Positions 11,795-23,142 of a DNA stretch of 64,000 nt are shown piece by piece. The notes under the pieces were generated by a model. That model was not told the DNA's origin. It saw only the letters and a program-made list of their open reading frames with translations, and searched no databases. The stretch covers positions 5,332,001 through 5,396,000 of the forward strand of contig JAPNXP010000002.1 of assembly GCA_028753945.1 (NCBI GenBank), in the 5' to 3' direction. Source of the stretch: Hexactinellida sp. DTS-2022. Lineage: Eukaryota > Porifera > Hexactinellida. Both the position numbers and the translations under genes were made by a program. Positions within the stretch are counted from its first letter, which is position 1. Each line of letters opens with the position of its first letter.

Positions 11795-12150
11795 CAGTAA
11801 TACCTCGTTTTACGCGGAACAATTTTTTATAAATAATAAATTTTTAAGCGATCCCCAACTCGTTTTACGCGGTTTATCTATGATTTTCATACAATTAATT
11901 CTCTTTTTTATGGATATTTTCGATAATTTTTAAGATTTAGTGGTAACAAAGCGGTTCTACATTTCCAAAAAAACAAAAATGATGATTTAGAGATAGTAGA
12001 TAGTTAGGGATATGTATTTGTCGTATAGTAAGTTCATCCAAATATATTATTGGTCAAATGAATACATATTTGCTTCACTAATCACACTAGAGATACCTGG
12101 TTGCGGGAGGTACCCGAAGGTGTAAGGTTGCGGTGTGAAGGGAATTTTAA
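11795..12150 (+). mobile_element. Tigger-like element B, copy 1, truncated
   Basis: Starts after TA (11793-11794) with CAGTAATACCTCGTTTTACG and matches the left half of the full element at 61796-62541. The match stops at the TTAA where element A3 is inserted, and the right half does not resume after A3, so a deletion accompanied or followed that insertion. Confidence 0.82.
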
Positions 12151-12870
12151 GGTTAAATTACCCCACGGGAATGAAATCTCTTGTATTAATCTGTAATTGT
12201 TAGAAATAGATCAAGGTACGATACAAAGCAATAAACAAAAAAGAAAATGTCTCAATATATTATACTTTTTATTTTTTGTCGGTTTCAATATTTGGCTAAT
12301 ACAAATCTCCCATAGGGCGATTTCAAAAAGTGGTGGTCGATATTATAGTGTAATTTGGCAATGCGGCCATCAATGTTTGTTATCAGAATCAATATTGAAA
12401 GATTATAAGCGTACGGAGTTGGTAGTCGGTTTACATTTTTGAATTATGACTCTGAAATTATTTTTCAAACATTTTATCAAATATCTCATAAAAAACATGA
12501 CCTTTTTAATGATTTCTTTAGTTCAAAAGGTCGCAACTTTTTTTATTTAGGTCAAATCAAAATTCTAAACCAGTCACCTACAGCATATAACGATGATCTA
12601 TGTGATATATCGCACATAATATGTCTTTAGCTAATAATGATCTTGAGATCGACACACTTATCAGGTGGAGTCTGAAGAAATCCCCCTATGGGACTTTTGT
12701 ATTACCATAAAACTGCACGCCCCATAAAATCGAATTTATTCAAAATAATTCGATTTCGTTTTCAGTTTCGATATAGCTATAATGTCTTCTATTATATATG
12801 TGAAAATTAAACATCTTACTTCAAAACGAAATTTATGTGTTTTTTTACATGAATCTGCCGTAATTTAACC
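12151..12870 (+). mobile_element. TTAA element family A, copy 3 (720 bp)
   Basis: TTAA at 12147-12150 and 12871-12874, ends GGTTAAATTAC and GTAATTTAACC. Inserted into Tigger-like element B, so it is younger than that element. Open frames inside (for example around 12197-12442) are not conserved between copies. Confidence 0.92.
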
Positions 12871-12930
12871 TTAAAGGATAATTTTAGATTTTCAACAAAA
12901 AAACGACAAAAAAGTATAGTTGAAAGCGAT

Positions 12931-13110
12931 TTAAGGATGCTTAGGATGAAACTTTCGTTTTTTTTGTAACAAAATTGAAATGCGAGTTTATACTGTGAAA
13001 TGAATCTAATATATCATAAAATTTTGTGAGAAGTGAAATTTTGGAAAAAATATTCTAGAAAGTCTTCAAAATGTAAATTTGGTGACGTTATTATTGATGA
13101 TGTATCGTTT
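12931..13110 (+). repeat. Dispersed repeat T, copy 1
   Basis: Starts aaggatgctt and is about 80% similar over 170 bases to 51418-51600: both share acaaaattgaaatgcgagttta, a taaaatt.tgtgagaagt block and ggtgacgt(c/t)at.attgatgat. The first bases resemble the end of element P (ggatgct), so T may be a distant P relative. Confidence 0.6.
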
Positions 13111-13183
13111 TTATTTTCTAAATTGACATTCCTTGGTTTGATATGTACTATATCGTGCACTTATATACTTTATGTATATTTAC

Positions 13184-13582
13184 CAAGGTTGCAACCGAAT
13201 AGTTGACCGAATAGGTGCTTGCCCATTATCAAAGAATCGGCCGCTAACCGAAACCCAGTATTTTTTGCCATGTTGGACCGCATATATATCAATGTCTACA
13301 AATACAAGTATTTGCTTAACCTGATAATGATATTTTGTTGAATATATGTTAGTATTCGGTTTACAAATTGTACTATTCGGTCAACCGAATAATACTATTT
13401 GGTCAACCGAAAACTAACATTAGATCAGCAAAATATTATCATCAGGTAAGCCGAATGCTTTTATTTGATGAGCTAAATACACCAGGGTTCCTATAAAACC
13501 AATAAACTTGAATTTGGGTAAGCGACTGATTCTTAGCTAATCGCCAAGCAACTATTCGGTCAAGTATTTTGTTGCAACCTTG
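13184..13582. mobile_element. hAT-like MITE family I, copy 1 (399 bp)
   Basis: Ends CAAGGTTGCAACCGAATAG and its inverse, bounded by an exact 8-bp TSD, ATATTTAC (13176-13183 and 13583-13590). The 8-bp duplication points to hAT. The interior is itself largely palindromic and contains repeated accgaata/tattcggt units. Non-coding. Confidence 0.92.
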
Positions 13583-14031
13583 ATATTTACCAACATTATT
13601 ATGCACAAATATCTCAGTGATTAGCATATATTGCCAAAACCAGTATATAATGTGCTAGAAATTCTGATCTGCATATTCATTACATTTTTTATGGATCATC
13701 AACAGATTAATTGACTATATCATATAATTCAACTCAATTGTCATATATATTAGTATATTCATAATGTATCCCAACTAGTGTAGACATATTATACATATTA
13801 GAGCATTAATCACTACGTTAACCATGATTTTATCGCTTATAATGATGTCCCAAAAGAAAGCGGACTCCATTAATATGACAGAAACATGGATAGAATTCGA
13901 TTTAATCAAGTCGTTTGTTTACTATGATGTTTCAATACATATTTAGTATATAGTAGGAAAATTATCTAGTATATTGAAACTAAATTCGGTTGTAATACGG
14001 ACAGGGCCGGATATACAGAGGTGGAGGCCCC

Positions 14032-14100
14032 CAACCAGGGACGTTGCCAGGATTTTCACATAGGGGGGGCATAGAAATTGCCAGGGGGTCAAATATTATA
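14032..14100. mobile_element. hAT-like terminal remnant
   Basis: The sequence ccagggacgttgccaggatt followed by tagggggggca resembles the widespread hAT-type ends that start CCAGGGGCG and carry a G-run. No partner end or TSD was found. A second GC-rich scrap, cagggccggatatacagagg, precedes it at about 14002. 13591-14000 and 14110-14655 hold nothing else recognised. Confidence 0.4.
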
Positions 14101-14659
14101 TTGGTGTTATATCTAGCAGTTGACGTTACCAAACACTAGGCGATAAAGATGAATGAAGCTTTCTAGTTAAAAGTCCTGCAAAGTATGAAAAGTAGCCTAC
14201 AAAAATCAATACATTAACTTTGCAGAGACGTTCTATAGAAACTGGTCAAATTTAACTTTGTGACTCCTTAAAATTAGCCTCTAGTCTCTTAGCTATATTC
14301 TAATATTTTCCGAAGTTGTTTACATATATTGTCAATAACAACAACAAATAGACATAATAGAAATTTGTGAGTGTAAAATTTGTATTCAGTATTCTTGTTT
14401 TCCTAGTATTCACATCTAGAAGTGAACAAATAACTGAATTAGACCTGGGATATAATTAATTTTTTAACAAACCATAATATTTATTTAAACAATTTCTATA
14501 AGTATAACCATGCCTACTATAATACGGCTATACATGCTGCCGAATCATAGCAGGAAAAAATAAGAGACCATTGATAAATAGGTTATTTATCTTTATCTCC
14601 ATAACTAGTAATGATAGACGTAAAAATGTACTATAACTATATAGGAACTTGGTATCAAG

Positions 14660-15012
14660 CATGGTTGCAACCGAATAGTTGACCGAATAGTTACTTGCTG
14701 ATTAGCTAAGAATCGGTCGCTTTACCAAATTCAGGTTTATTGGTTTTATATGAACCCTGATATATTTAGCTCATCGAATAAAAGCATTTGGCCTACCTGA
14801 TGATAATATTTTGTTGATCTGAGAATTAGTATTCGGTTGACAAATAGTATTATTCAGTTGACCGATAGAAAAATTTGTCAACCGAATACTAAGATATATT
14901 CAACAAAATATCATTATCAGGTGAAGCAAATACTTGTATTTGTAGACATGGAAATATATGCGGCCCAAAATGACAAATAACACTGGGATTCGGTAAGCGA
15001 CCGATTCAATTC
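14660..15012. mobile_element. hAT-like MITE family I, copy 2, truncated
   Basis: Begins CATGGTTGCAACCGAATAG and follows copies 1 and 3 through the inner tattcgg/ccgaata repeats to ggtaagcgaccgattc, then breaks off about 40 bases before the expected right terminus. Confidence 0.85.
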
Positions 15013-15165
15013 CACATCTTTGTAATTATCATTTTGATCCTAGTATTGCCATTTTCTCTGATGTTTTTCCATATATCCACTACCCAAGAGCAAACTCATT
15101 ATACAGCAGAAGTTGGAATTCAATGCTAGATTGAGAAACATTCAAAAATGGAAAATATGAAGCTA

Positions 15166-15345
15166 CAGTGGAACCCCGCGTATCGGGGCAGTAGGTTGGG
15201 CATTTGCTTTTTTCCCACTAAAAATAACCCCGCGTATCGGGGCGCCATTCACTTATTGGGGCACTCCACCGAAGATTATTTTCTCTTAAGTAACATTTTT
15301 TTTCTTTTGAGCAGCTTAGTATTCTTTGTCATGGCCGCTAACGGT
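15166..15345. mobile_element. Tigger-like element, left end only
   Basis: After TA, CAGTGGAACCCCGCGTATCG begins a unit whose core, ccccgcgtatcgggg, recurs at 15231-15245 and degenerates into cttattggggc. This style, a CAGT end followed by duplicated palindromic units, is shared with the other Tigger-like MITEs here. No right end was found. Confidence 0.6.
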
Positions 15346-15736
15346 GTCCACGCATAGACATTTGTAATTTAACATTGCACTGTCAATTTGCGCAAACATT
15401 TCCCCACATGTTAGAATTGAAACAACTAGCAAAAATGAAGACTTATAAGAATGTTATTCACTTCCAGAAGAAACTCCTGTGTCTAATTATAGATTATTAT
15501 AAGATATTTTTTGTGTGTCTATCCTGTATAATAGAGTTTATATTTATTCTGCATTAGCTTTACCGTTGTTCTAAAATGTTCTAATTCAAAACTTAATCAC
15601 GACGTTATGCCTGAATTATTTCCTTGAAAGGATGTCCCAAAAGAAAGCGGACTCGTATAATATGGCTGCAACTTGCAAGGAATTCGATTAATTATTGCTA
15701 ATTATGAATTTAATTGATTAATCGAACGTGGGTTAA

Positions 15737-16147
15737 TTAAGTATCTATCGACTTCATCTTCAGCTTTATTAAAAATATATGCACTGTGTATAGGTTGACT
15801 ATTTTTTTAATTTGACGTCGACGTTCAAAAAAACTTGAACTTAATTTGAATATCTTAGGTGCAGTTGCTCCTAGTAGATCTTGATCATCGCATTCAGAAA
15901 CAATTTTTCTTTCCGGATAGAGTTTTAATTGGAAATCCTTGAGATCTTCTTTTACTTCAATAACAATCTGATCTAAAGTTTTACAATCCAAAATCCTATC
16001 TCGGTAACTCAAATCAAAGAATACTGCCCCACGTTCTACACGTGATGAAGGAATTCCTAATAAATTTATCTTTTCCATTTCATGAAGTAGAACATCAACC
16101 ATCACTCGTACACATGGTAAGAGGTGATCTTTCATTGAAATTAACAT
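15737..16147 (-). CDS. Unrecognised 136-codon open frame
   Basis: An open frame from ATG at 16147 to a stop at 15737, with a balanced charged composition (EVKEDLKDFQLKLYPERKI, FFERRRQIKKI) unlike the low-complexity shadow frames nearby. No motif, signal peptide or membrane segment is recognised. It sits just outside the broken edge of element M copy 2 and could be one exon, or a piece of a transposon protein. No supporting copy exists in the window. Confidence 0.3.
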   Translation of the reverse strand: MLISMKDHLLPCVRVMVDVLLHEMEKINLLGIPSSRVERGAVFFDLSYRDRILDCKTLDQIVIEVKEDLKDFQLKLYPERKIVSECDDQDLLGATAPKIFKLSSSFFERRRQIKKIVNLYTVHIFLIKLKMKSIDT

Positions 16148-16627
16148 GTAAGTATTCCATTGTTTATAAACTTGAACAATGACGACTATCTTATTAATTA
16201 TCAGATATCAAAAATTGAATAAATCCTATTCACTAAACGAAAGTTACATCATTTTAAAAAAATCAACAAATATATTTTTGAAGACCATGGATTTAGAAAA
16301 AATACATATGTTTGAGTTATATCTATCACAACTCTGTATTAGTCAAACCAAATATACTAAATAGATATTATATAGTCTAATATCGTATTTCGGTTATTTC
16401 TACGGTGAAATTGTAACATTTAGAATTTACAAAAGCAAGTGGCAGGCAAGTAGAGCAGTTCACTTTCATGCTACGTCATCATAACAATTTCTGAAAATTT
16501 TGATTTTTTGGATGAAATCGATAGAGAGTACAAAACCATGTCTAAATCCGAATTTTCTGGAAATTTGAATTATTTGATCGACCTGTTTTCCCCCTGTTAC
16601 AACGTGTATCAGTTAGGCAGTCTACAG
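16145..16627 (-). mobile_element. TTAA element family M, copy 2, truncated
   Basis: Inverted relative to copy 1 (18383-19051). It begins at GGCAGTCTACAG next to TTAA (16628-16631) and matches inward for about 480 bases, ending at ttaacatg. With copy 1 it forms a long inverted pair separated by 1.75 kb. Confidence 0.8.
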
Positions 16628-16900
16628 TTAAGAAAAACAATATCTCGACTATATAGTGAATATAGACGATAATATGCTATCCACAGATTAAAAGTATGGA
16701 AAATGGTGGAGAGGGATGACAAAACAATAACTATATAATCAATTGTACGTATATCTAAGAAAATAAATTCTACACCTTTGGCCCTTTACGAATATTCAAT
16801 TTGAATTAGTATGTGGCATAATTAGGTTAAATTTTCCTTGATTACTAGCACTTCAGTTTTGTGAAAAAATATAATTCTATTGTTTCAAAGATTGCCAGCC

Positions 16901-16992
16901 AATTCGTACCTATTTCAACTCGTACCATACATCAACTCGTACCTATTTCAACTTGTACCATGCTTCAACTCATACCTATTTCAACTCGTACC
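16901..16992. repeat. Short tandem repeat, 16-17 bp units
   Basis: About six units alternating tcaactcgtacctatt and tcaactcgtaccatgct. It abuts the next element. Confidence 0.75.
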
Positions 16993-17212
16993 CAGGGTTG
17001 CCAATCCAATCCAATCGAGAAGATTTAAACATATATTATTGGGTTAATTGAGGAGCAATTAAACATTTTAAATTTTGGCATTATTTAGAAATTGAAAAAA
17101 CAAACAATAGAAAAAAATCGATGAAAATTCATCGATTGCCATCCAATAGATAAAAATCCAACCAATCCAATCGACTATCCAATCGATGAAAAATGCAGCA
17201 ATCGGCAATCTT
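16993..17212. mobile_element. hAT-like MITE family U, copy 1
   Basis: Starts CAGGGTTGCCAATCCAATCC and ends near cggcaatcttaactg; the interior has multiple aatccaatcga and atcgatgaaaa motifs. A second, truncated copy starts at 40743 with the same 20 bases. No clean 8-bp TSD was identified, so the class is inferred from the CAGGG end. Confidence 0.55.
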
Positions 17213-17524
17213 AACTGAATACTGCCGAAAGCTTTTTCATGAATTTATAATTCACTACGATTCTTTTGAATAAAAAGAATTAACTATTATATTCAAAAAT
17301 CATCAAGACAGTCATATTTTGTCAACATTAAAAAAGTTTTGGAAATTTTGTTCAGTATTTTGTCTAAAGATGGTGATAAACAATTTTTGTTTGAAACGAA
17401 GTATGCTAAGAATAAAGGAAGTTAGTCTTACTTTGAAAACTACATCATGTTGAGCCATAATATTCCATTTTGGAAAACATATTTCAAACGATATGGACGC
17501 ATACTACTGAAGCTTCAGGAATAT

Positions 17525-17653
17525 ATTTAAAATTAAGTAAAAAAATCTTAGAAGTCAATCTCTATCTCATCTAGTGTATTCCTAATTTCCTAGTAGTAAA
17601 TTATGCAATTCTGAGATTCACCGTATTCGCCAGAATATCAATACAGGATACCC
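17525..17653 (-). mobile_element. Terminal fragment of TTAA element O
   Basis: Matches the reverse complement of the left end of element O at 57327 (shared ctcagaattgcataatttac in inverse, ending ATCAATACAGGATACCC). Only about 130 bases remain, next to the TTAA where A4 is inserted. Confidence 0.7.
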
Positions 17654-17660
17654 TTATTAA

Positions 17661-18378
17661 GGTTAAATTACCCCACGTGAATGAAAGTTCTTGTATTAAT
17701 CTGTAATTGTGAGAAATATATACCTATACGATACAAATCAATAAACCAAAAAGAAAATGTCCCTATCTATTATACTTTTTATTTTTTGTCGGTTTCAAAA
17801 TTTGGCTAATACAAATCTCCCATAGGGCGATTTCCAAAAGTGGTGGTCGATATTATGCGGTAATTTGGCAATGCAATTATCAATGTTTGTCATCAGAATC
17901 AATATTTAAAGATTATAAGCGTACGGAGTAGGTAGACGGTTTACATTTTTGAATTATGACTTGGAATTTTTTTTATCAAGCATTTTATAAAATTTCGCAT
18001 GAAAAGATAACCTTTTTATTCATTTTTTGGTTTCAAAAGGTCGCAATATTTTTTATTTACATCTTATCAAAATTCTAAACCACTCACCAACCGCCCATAA
18101 CGATGATCTTTCTGATAGATCACACAGTACAGGTCTTTAGCAAATAATGATCTTGCAAACTACACACTTATCAGGTGGAGTCGAAAAAATCCCCCTATGG
18201 GACTTTTGTATTAGCATAATACTGCAAGCCCAATAATTTCGAATTTATAGAAGATAATTAGATTTCGTTTTCAGTTTCGATATAGCTATAATCTCTTCCA
18301 TCATATATGTGAAATTCAAACTACCACCTTCAAAACTAAATTCATGTGTTTTTTGGGTGAATCTGCCGTAATTTAACC
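17661..18378 (+). mobile_element. TTAA element family A, copy 4 (718 bp)
   Basis: TTAA at 17657-17660 and 18379-18382. Nearly identical to copy 5 (51833-52548), sharing the diagnostic caattatcaatgtttgtcatc variant. The right TTAA is also the left flank of element M copy 1, so A4 sits in the target duplication of M. Confidence 0.93.
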
Positions 18379-18382
18379 TTAA

Positions 18383-19051
18383 CTGTAGACTGCCTAACTG
18401 ATACACGTTGTAACAGGAGGAAAACAGGTGGATCAAATAATTCAAATTTCAAGAAAATTCGGATTTAGATAATGTTTTGTTTGTACTCTTCATCAATTTC
18501 ATTCAAAAAATCAAAAAAATTCAGAAAGACGTTGCATAAATGTGAACTGCTCCACTTGCCTGTCACTTGCTTTTGTAAATTCTTAATGTCATAATTTCAC
18601 CCTCGAAATACCCTAAAGAAGATATTAGACTAAATAATATCTATTTAGTATATTTGGTTTGACTAAAACAGAGTTGTGATAGATATAACTCAAATATACG
18701 TATTTTTTCGTAATCCATGGTTCATCAAAAACAAATTTGTCGAATTTTTTAAAATGATGTAACTTTCGTTTTGTGAATCGGACTTGTTCGATTTATGAGA
18801 TCTGATAACTAATAATATAGTCGTCATTGTTCAAGTTTAGAAACAAAGGATTACTTACATGTTAACGGAGTTATATCGATTTAACGAGAAAGCATGTGTC
18901 ATCACTTTTTGTCGATATCCTCTAGGAAATTTTTAGCATGTTGATATATTATTGTGCTCTTGTTGGATTTCGAATTAGTAGGTTCTAAATATTAATTACA
19001 AAGAACTAGAGGGTTTGCTATTTTTCTGAAATTCACTCCGGCAGTCTGCGG
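18383..19051 (+). mobile_element. TTAA element family M, copy 1 (669 bp, full length)
   Basis: Ends CTGTAGACTGCC and GGCAGTCTGCGG, a 12-bp inverted repeat with two differences, between TTAA at 18379-18382 and 19052-19055. Copies at 9917-10194 and 16145-16627 confirm both ends. Non-coding. Confidence 0.85.
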
Positions 19052-19836
19052 TTAAGGGCACCTAATTGTATATGCTATTACAAGTTGTTTACTTGGATTG
19101 ATCTCGGAAAAAAGTTTGTTTTCTCTTAATTACGATTTTTAGACATGAGAGCAATCAATCTGAAGTATTTTACTGCCAGTGTGCAGAAGTATTAAAAGTT
19201 CCATGGATTTTTTGAAGATCACTCAAAAATACTAGTTTGTCATTGGATCCATGGTTCAGAAATCACCAAGATTTGTTAAGCAACCACAAGTGTCAGTTAT
19301 TATGACAAATTATACCTTTAATATTTAAATTATTTCTAAACATTATGGTTGTCCTATAAATCAATTCTATAGTGTTGCCTAATGACGATATGAATATACA
19401 TATTATTTTATATAAATATTGCGTTATTACAAAGTTACTTTTGTATCCAAGGAAGCATTAATTAATGCTAACGAGCCCTTTTGGGTCGCTTCGCAACTTT
19501 GCTTACATCAAATAACTGTTCATTGTGAATGAGTTAAACCCGTGGATACTATATTATATACGTGTATAATATGTAAAACGTATTGGCTTTGTATCCTTGA
19601 TTTGAATAACTTCATTACGTTCAATTTCAATAAGCTGTTTTATAACTTATTGTATCATAGGACCCTAAACTTGCCTCTAGAAATTACTTTTCTTAATTTA
19701 GCACTTTTTGTATTTAAAATCTGACTGAAAACCTGCCAATGATAAATCAATGTATTAAATATAGATAGATAATTCGATTAGACTCAATCGCATAATTATT
19801 ATATAAAGTTAGTGTTACTAGTATCTGATGATAGAT

Positions 19837-19964
19837 CAACATTTTGAATAACTAATTTACTAATCACTTTCAGTTCTATATGAGTGATTAGTTGGTATTG
19901 CCTCAATTTTTCAGAAGATTACAATTGTCACTATGTAGGATTGAAAGTGATTAGTAATTCAAAA
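19837..19964. repeat. Hairpin, ~125 bp
   Basis: Arms ttttgaataactaatttactaatcactttca and its near inverse at 19939-19964 enclose a 60-base loop. Unclassified. 19056-19836 holds nothing recognised. Confidence 0.6.
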
Positions 19965-19972
19965 AAGTAATA

Positions 19973-20472
19973 CAGTGGAACCTCTATAAGTGGGGGAGCT
20001 GGGACGGGGAAAATTTCAATTGCCCCCCATTCCCCGGTTATAAAATTCAATTGGAAAAACATTATATATGCTATATTATACAAAATATTCATATAACACA
20101 CACATTAATGCACGTTCTAGTTCTTATTTGTATATTATGACAATTTAGTTAACTGCTGATCTACACTAGGTGATTTCTTCTAAAAACATCAGAGTAGATC
20201 AATCGAAAATATTTTTTCTGTAGAACTTTTGAGTCGATTTATTGGAAATATTGTATTATTTTATAAGAATTATGTTAGGATTTGTCCATTCCCCCCATTT
20301 ATGGAGGTTGTTTTGTATGGAGATAAAAACTCCTTGAAATTTATGGTCCCCCATTCCCCACTTCCCCGCTTATAGAGGTTCATTTGTATGGATATATACG
20401 AATATGGTAAAAAAATTCCCCACTTATGGAGGTTCCCCATTTATAGAGACCCCACTTATAGAGGTTGCACTG
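19973..20472. mobile_element. Tigger-like MITE family D, copy 1 (500 bp)
   Basis: TA at 19971-19972 and 20473-20474. Left end CAGTGGAACCTCTATAAGTG, right end CACTTATAGAGGTTGCACTG. The right side holds several degenerate copies of cccca(c/t)ttatagaggtt, i.e. the terminal motif is reiterated inward. A truncated inverted copy lies at 35167-35493. Confidence 0.9.
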
Positions 20473-20578
20473 TACTATGAAAGTTTTCAATCCTCAGGTT
20501 ATCCGACTTTAAATTAATACCAATACTGTCATAGTTAGTGCAAGTTCCTAGTTGCCATATTGGGAAATATATATTTAT

Positions 20579-20619
20579 GATAAGTTATATAAGTTATGAT
20601 AAGTTATGATAAGTTATCA
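20579..20619. repeat. Short tandem repeat (taagttatga)n
   Basis: About four 10-base units of (a)taagttat(g/a). It precedes a GC-rich hAT-like scrap. Confidence 0.7.
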
Positions 20620-20631
20620 CTACCAAGCCTG

Positions 20632-20714
20632 CAGGGGCGGTTACCACTCTTACGTAACTAGTTGGCCGGTCAAGCCATGCCCAGACCACTTTAAAACTGC
20701 TTCCGCCGGCCCTG
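20632..20714. mobile_element. Small hAT-like element (83 bp)
   Basis: GC-rich block in AT-rich surroundings with ends CAGGGGCGG and CCGGCCCTG. CAGGG ends suggest hAT, but no 8-bp TSD could be read. Confidence 0.5.
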
Positions 20715-20934
20715 CAAGGTTATGTTTGAGAAGTCCATTTCGATCAAGCCAAATAATCAAGAAATAATCAACGAAGTTAATACGGATTTCCAGTTTGTTT
20801 TCGAACACAAATATTTAATTAATTGATTAATTAAGAGAAAATAAACTTTTCCCAAAATAATCCCGAGTAAACAACTTGTAATAATTTACAACTCAAATAA
20901 GCCCTTAATAATATCCTTTCAAAGGATTTCAAAA

Positions 20935-21004
20935 CCATTGACACCAGTTAATACGAATTAAGGAAACGGCCACCCTTGGTGTTCGTATTTACGAGGTTCT
21001 ACTG
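20935..21004. mobile_element. Tigger-like right end remnant
   Basis: The end GTGTTCGTATTTACGAGGTT then CTACTG before TA has the form of the other Tigger-like termini; a preceding ttaatacgaattaa is a degenerate inner unit. The left partner was not recognised. Confidence 0.5.
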
Positions 21005-21267
21005 TATAGAGAGAGCATAAAATAGTATGAATTGCTAGCTGATTGTAAAGAGAAATAGTCATTTGGTACAATCGAAAGGCACAAAGTGAACTTAGCAATT
21101 AATGCTAGTTCTAAATTCAGCATAATAAATCAGCAAAAAATTTTCTAATTAGAAAGTAGTATGTTAAAACGTATAAGGCATCAAATATCGATAGGAAGGA
21201 GGTGGAGAATGTTTGGTTTGTGAAATCTGTAAGAGCATTGTCTGTAAAAGAGTTAGCAGGTTGTAAC

Positions 21268-21538
21268 GAAGAATTCCGATTCACTCTTCACTTCCAGCGA
21301 ATATCTGTGAGCAGACTGTGCACTGCTAGATCAGAGATATAAAGTTAAATGGAATTAGAGTATCATGGGAAATTGTGGACTTACATGTGTCTGATTGTGA
21401 GGAGGCAGAGCATCACAGGACAGAGTACGATCCGATTAACTCCTGACTTCCAAGCGAAAATCTGTGAACAGACTGTGCCACTGTGGATCAGAGATATAAA
21501 GTTAAATGGAATTAGAGTATCATGGGAAATTGACCTCT
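21268..21538. repeat. Tandem duplication, period about 157 bp
   Basis: The block ending tcagagatataaagttaaatg plus ggaattagagtatcatggg occurs at about 21331-21387 and again at about 21488-21534, with the preceding 60 bases also duplicated but more diverged. No coding role seen. 21540-22365 is otherwise blank. Confidence 0.75.
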
Positions 21539-23142
21539 CCTGGAAGAATAGTTAGTTAACAATTGAATGAAATATAGGGCGAAACGAATTCAGGTAGTGG
21601 AACTTGCCTCAGCACATCCACGCAGAATAAAGGACTCAATAGAAAGAGATATTTCAGCGAAATATGTGCCATTGGATAATGGTTCCTAAGCTCTAAATCT
21701 TTTATGTATATCATAATAATTTAAAATAGAAATTCAAAGTAGTTACGGGGGAATCAAGTAAGAAGAGGAACATACCTGTGTCATATACAGCGAGAAGATA
21801 ACGCTTTACACTTTTTGCTTTTGGTGGGGAAACACTTGTATGTTTCTTTATTGGGAATCATCTAATATATGTCGAGCTGTTTTACTATAATTGTGAAATT
21901 TCCCCACTCATTATATTTGAAACTAGTTTCTTGAATATTCGAGACAAATGAGTTTTTTCATATTTAAATTGTGTTATAGTACTTAGCCAAGTTATAGTTT
22001 TACTATAGTAAAGTGTGCCTCAAATATTATGCAAATCGCCATATAAAACAAAAGTAACAGGCACTCGGTAACCTGCCAATTAATTACAAGCAAACCAATT
22101 TTACTACAATGCGGTTGCGCTAGTAAACCGAAAAAAGCGAAAGTGGGGTGGAGTATTAAATCAATTAAAAAAATAAATTAAGTTTCGTAATCTAGAGGAG
22201 AAAAGGTGATGAACTACTAATGATATAGAGTGCTTTGCCATTGCCATACGGTGCGTTTACTTACATTAAAATGATCTCTAATTAGCCTAGAGGAAAAATA
22301 TAAATATAATGTAATGCAAACGTGAATTCCAAGCCAGCTGATCCAGGCTATTCACTTGATTTCACTTAAGGGAAACACTTAGTGAATTTTAGGGTAGCTC
22401 ACGGTGAAAAGGAAGAAATATTTCAATTGCCAATATACAATTGATAAAGTCCGAAAATATGTCAAGAAAACGAATCCGAATTTTTTTTTATAAAATTTCA
22501 CCTTTGAGGTCACTTTTGGGGAAAAAAATTAAAAAAATAAAAAAAAAATTAAAATCATTAAAAAAAAATTCTGCCACAATTGTTGTTGATTTTGATCATT
22601 CTGATTGTTTTGGAAAAATAAGTAAAATTTTTCTAGATAATATTTAGATATAATATACACTTTTCAGAAAAGATGATTCAGAGAAATCTAAAAAAATTTG
22701 AAACAAACATATATTTCAAAAAAGGCATATAAGTACCTGTACTAGATCCCATTGGGAGCAGAAATTCGATTTTAAATAATTTTCTTTGAAAAATATTTTT
22801 TTTAGTGAAAAATTAGTATAATTTTCATCAAAAAACACTAAAAATAAAATTTTTAAAAGTACAGTTATAAAATCAAAATTGTGCTCCCAATGGGAACAGC
22901 TAAACAGGGCCGGATTTGGGTTGCGCGGGGCCCGTGGCATATTTTTCCGCGCGGGGCCCCTTGATCATATTGCAAACGATTAAAATTGGCTTCATTTAGC
23001 CCACAGAAAACTGATTTTTGGTTGGATCAATCATGGAGTGCTAGAGAAAATATTGCCTACATACTCATAAAATATTTAAGATTAACGAAGTTCCTTTTCC
23101 TCCCCATGCCATCAACATTTCACATGTGTGTTAACGAAATTA

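Noticed and set aside
12197-12442. 81-codon frame, also seen at 53835-54080
   Set aside because: Located in TTAA element A; other copies of A have stops in it, so it is not a conserved gene.
13845-13870. Mariner-like terminus (gatgtcccaaaagaaagcggactc), also at 15633-15657 and inverted near 53270
   Set aside because: Resembles Tc1/mariner ends but no paired terminus, TA-flanked unit or transposase could be established.
20632-20714. Confident hAT assignment for the 83-bp GC-rich block
   Set aside because: Ends look right but no 8-bp duplication could be read, so only a low-confidence call was kept.
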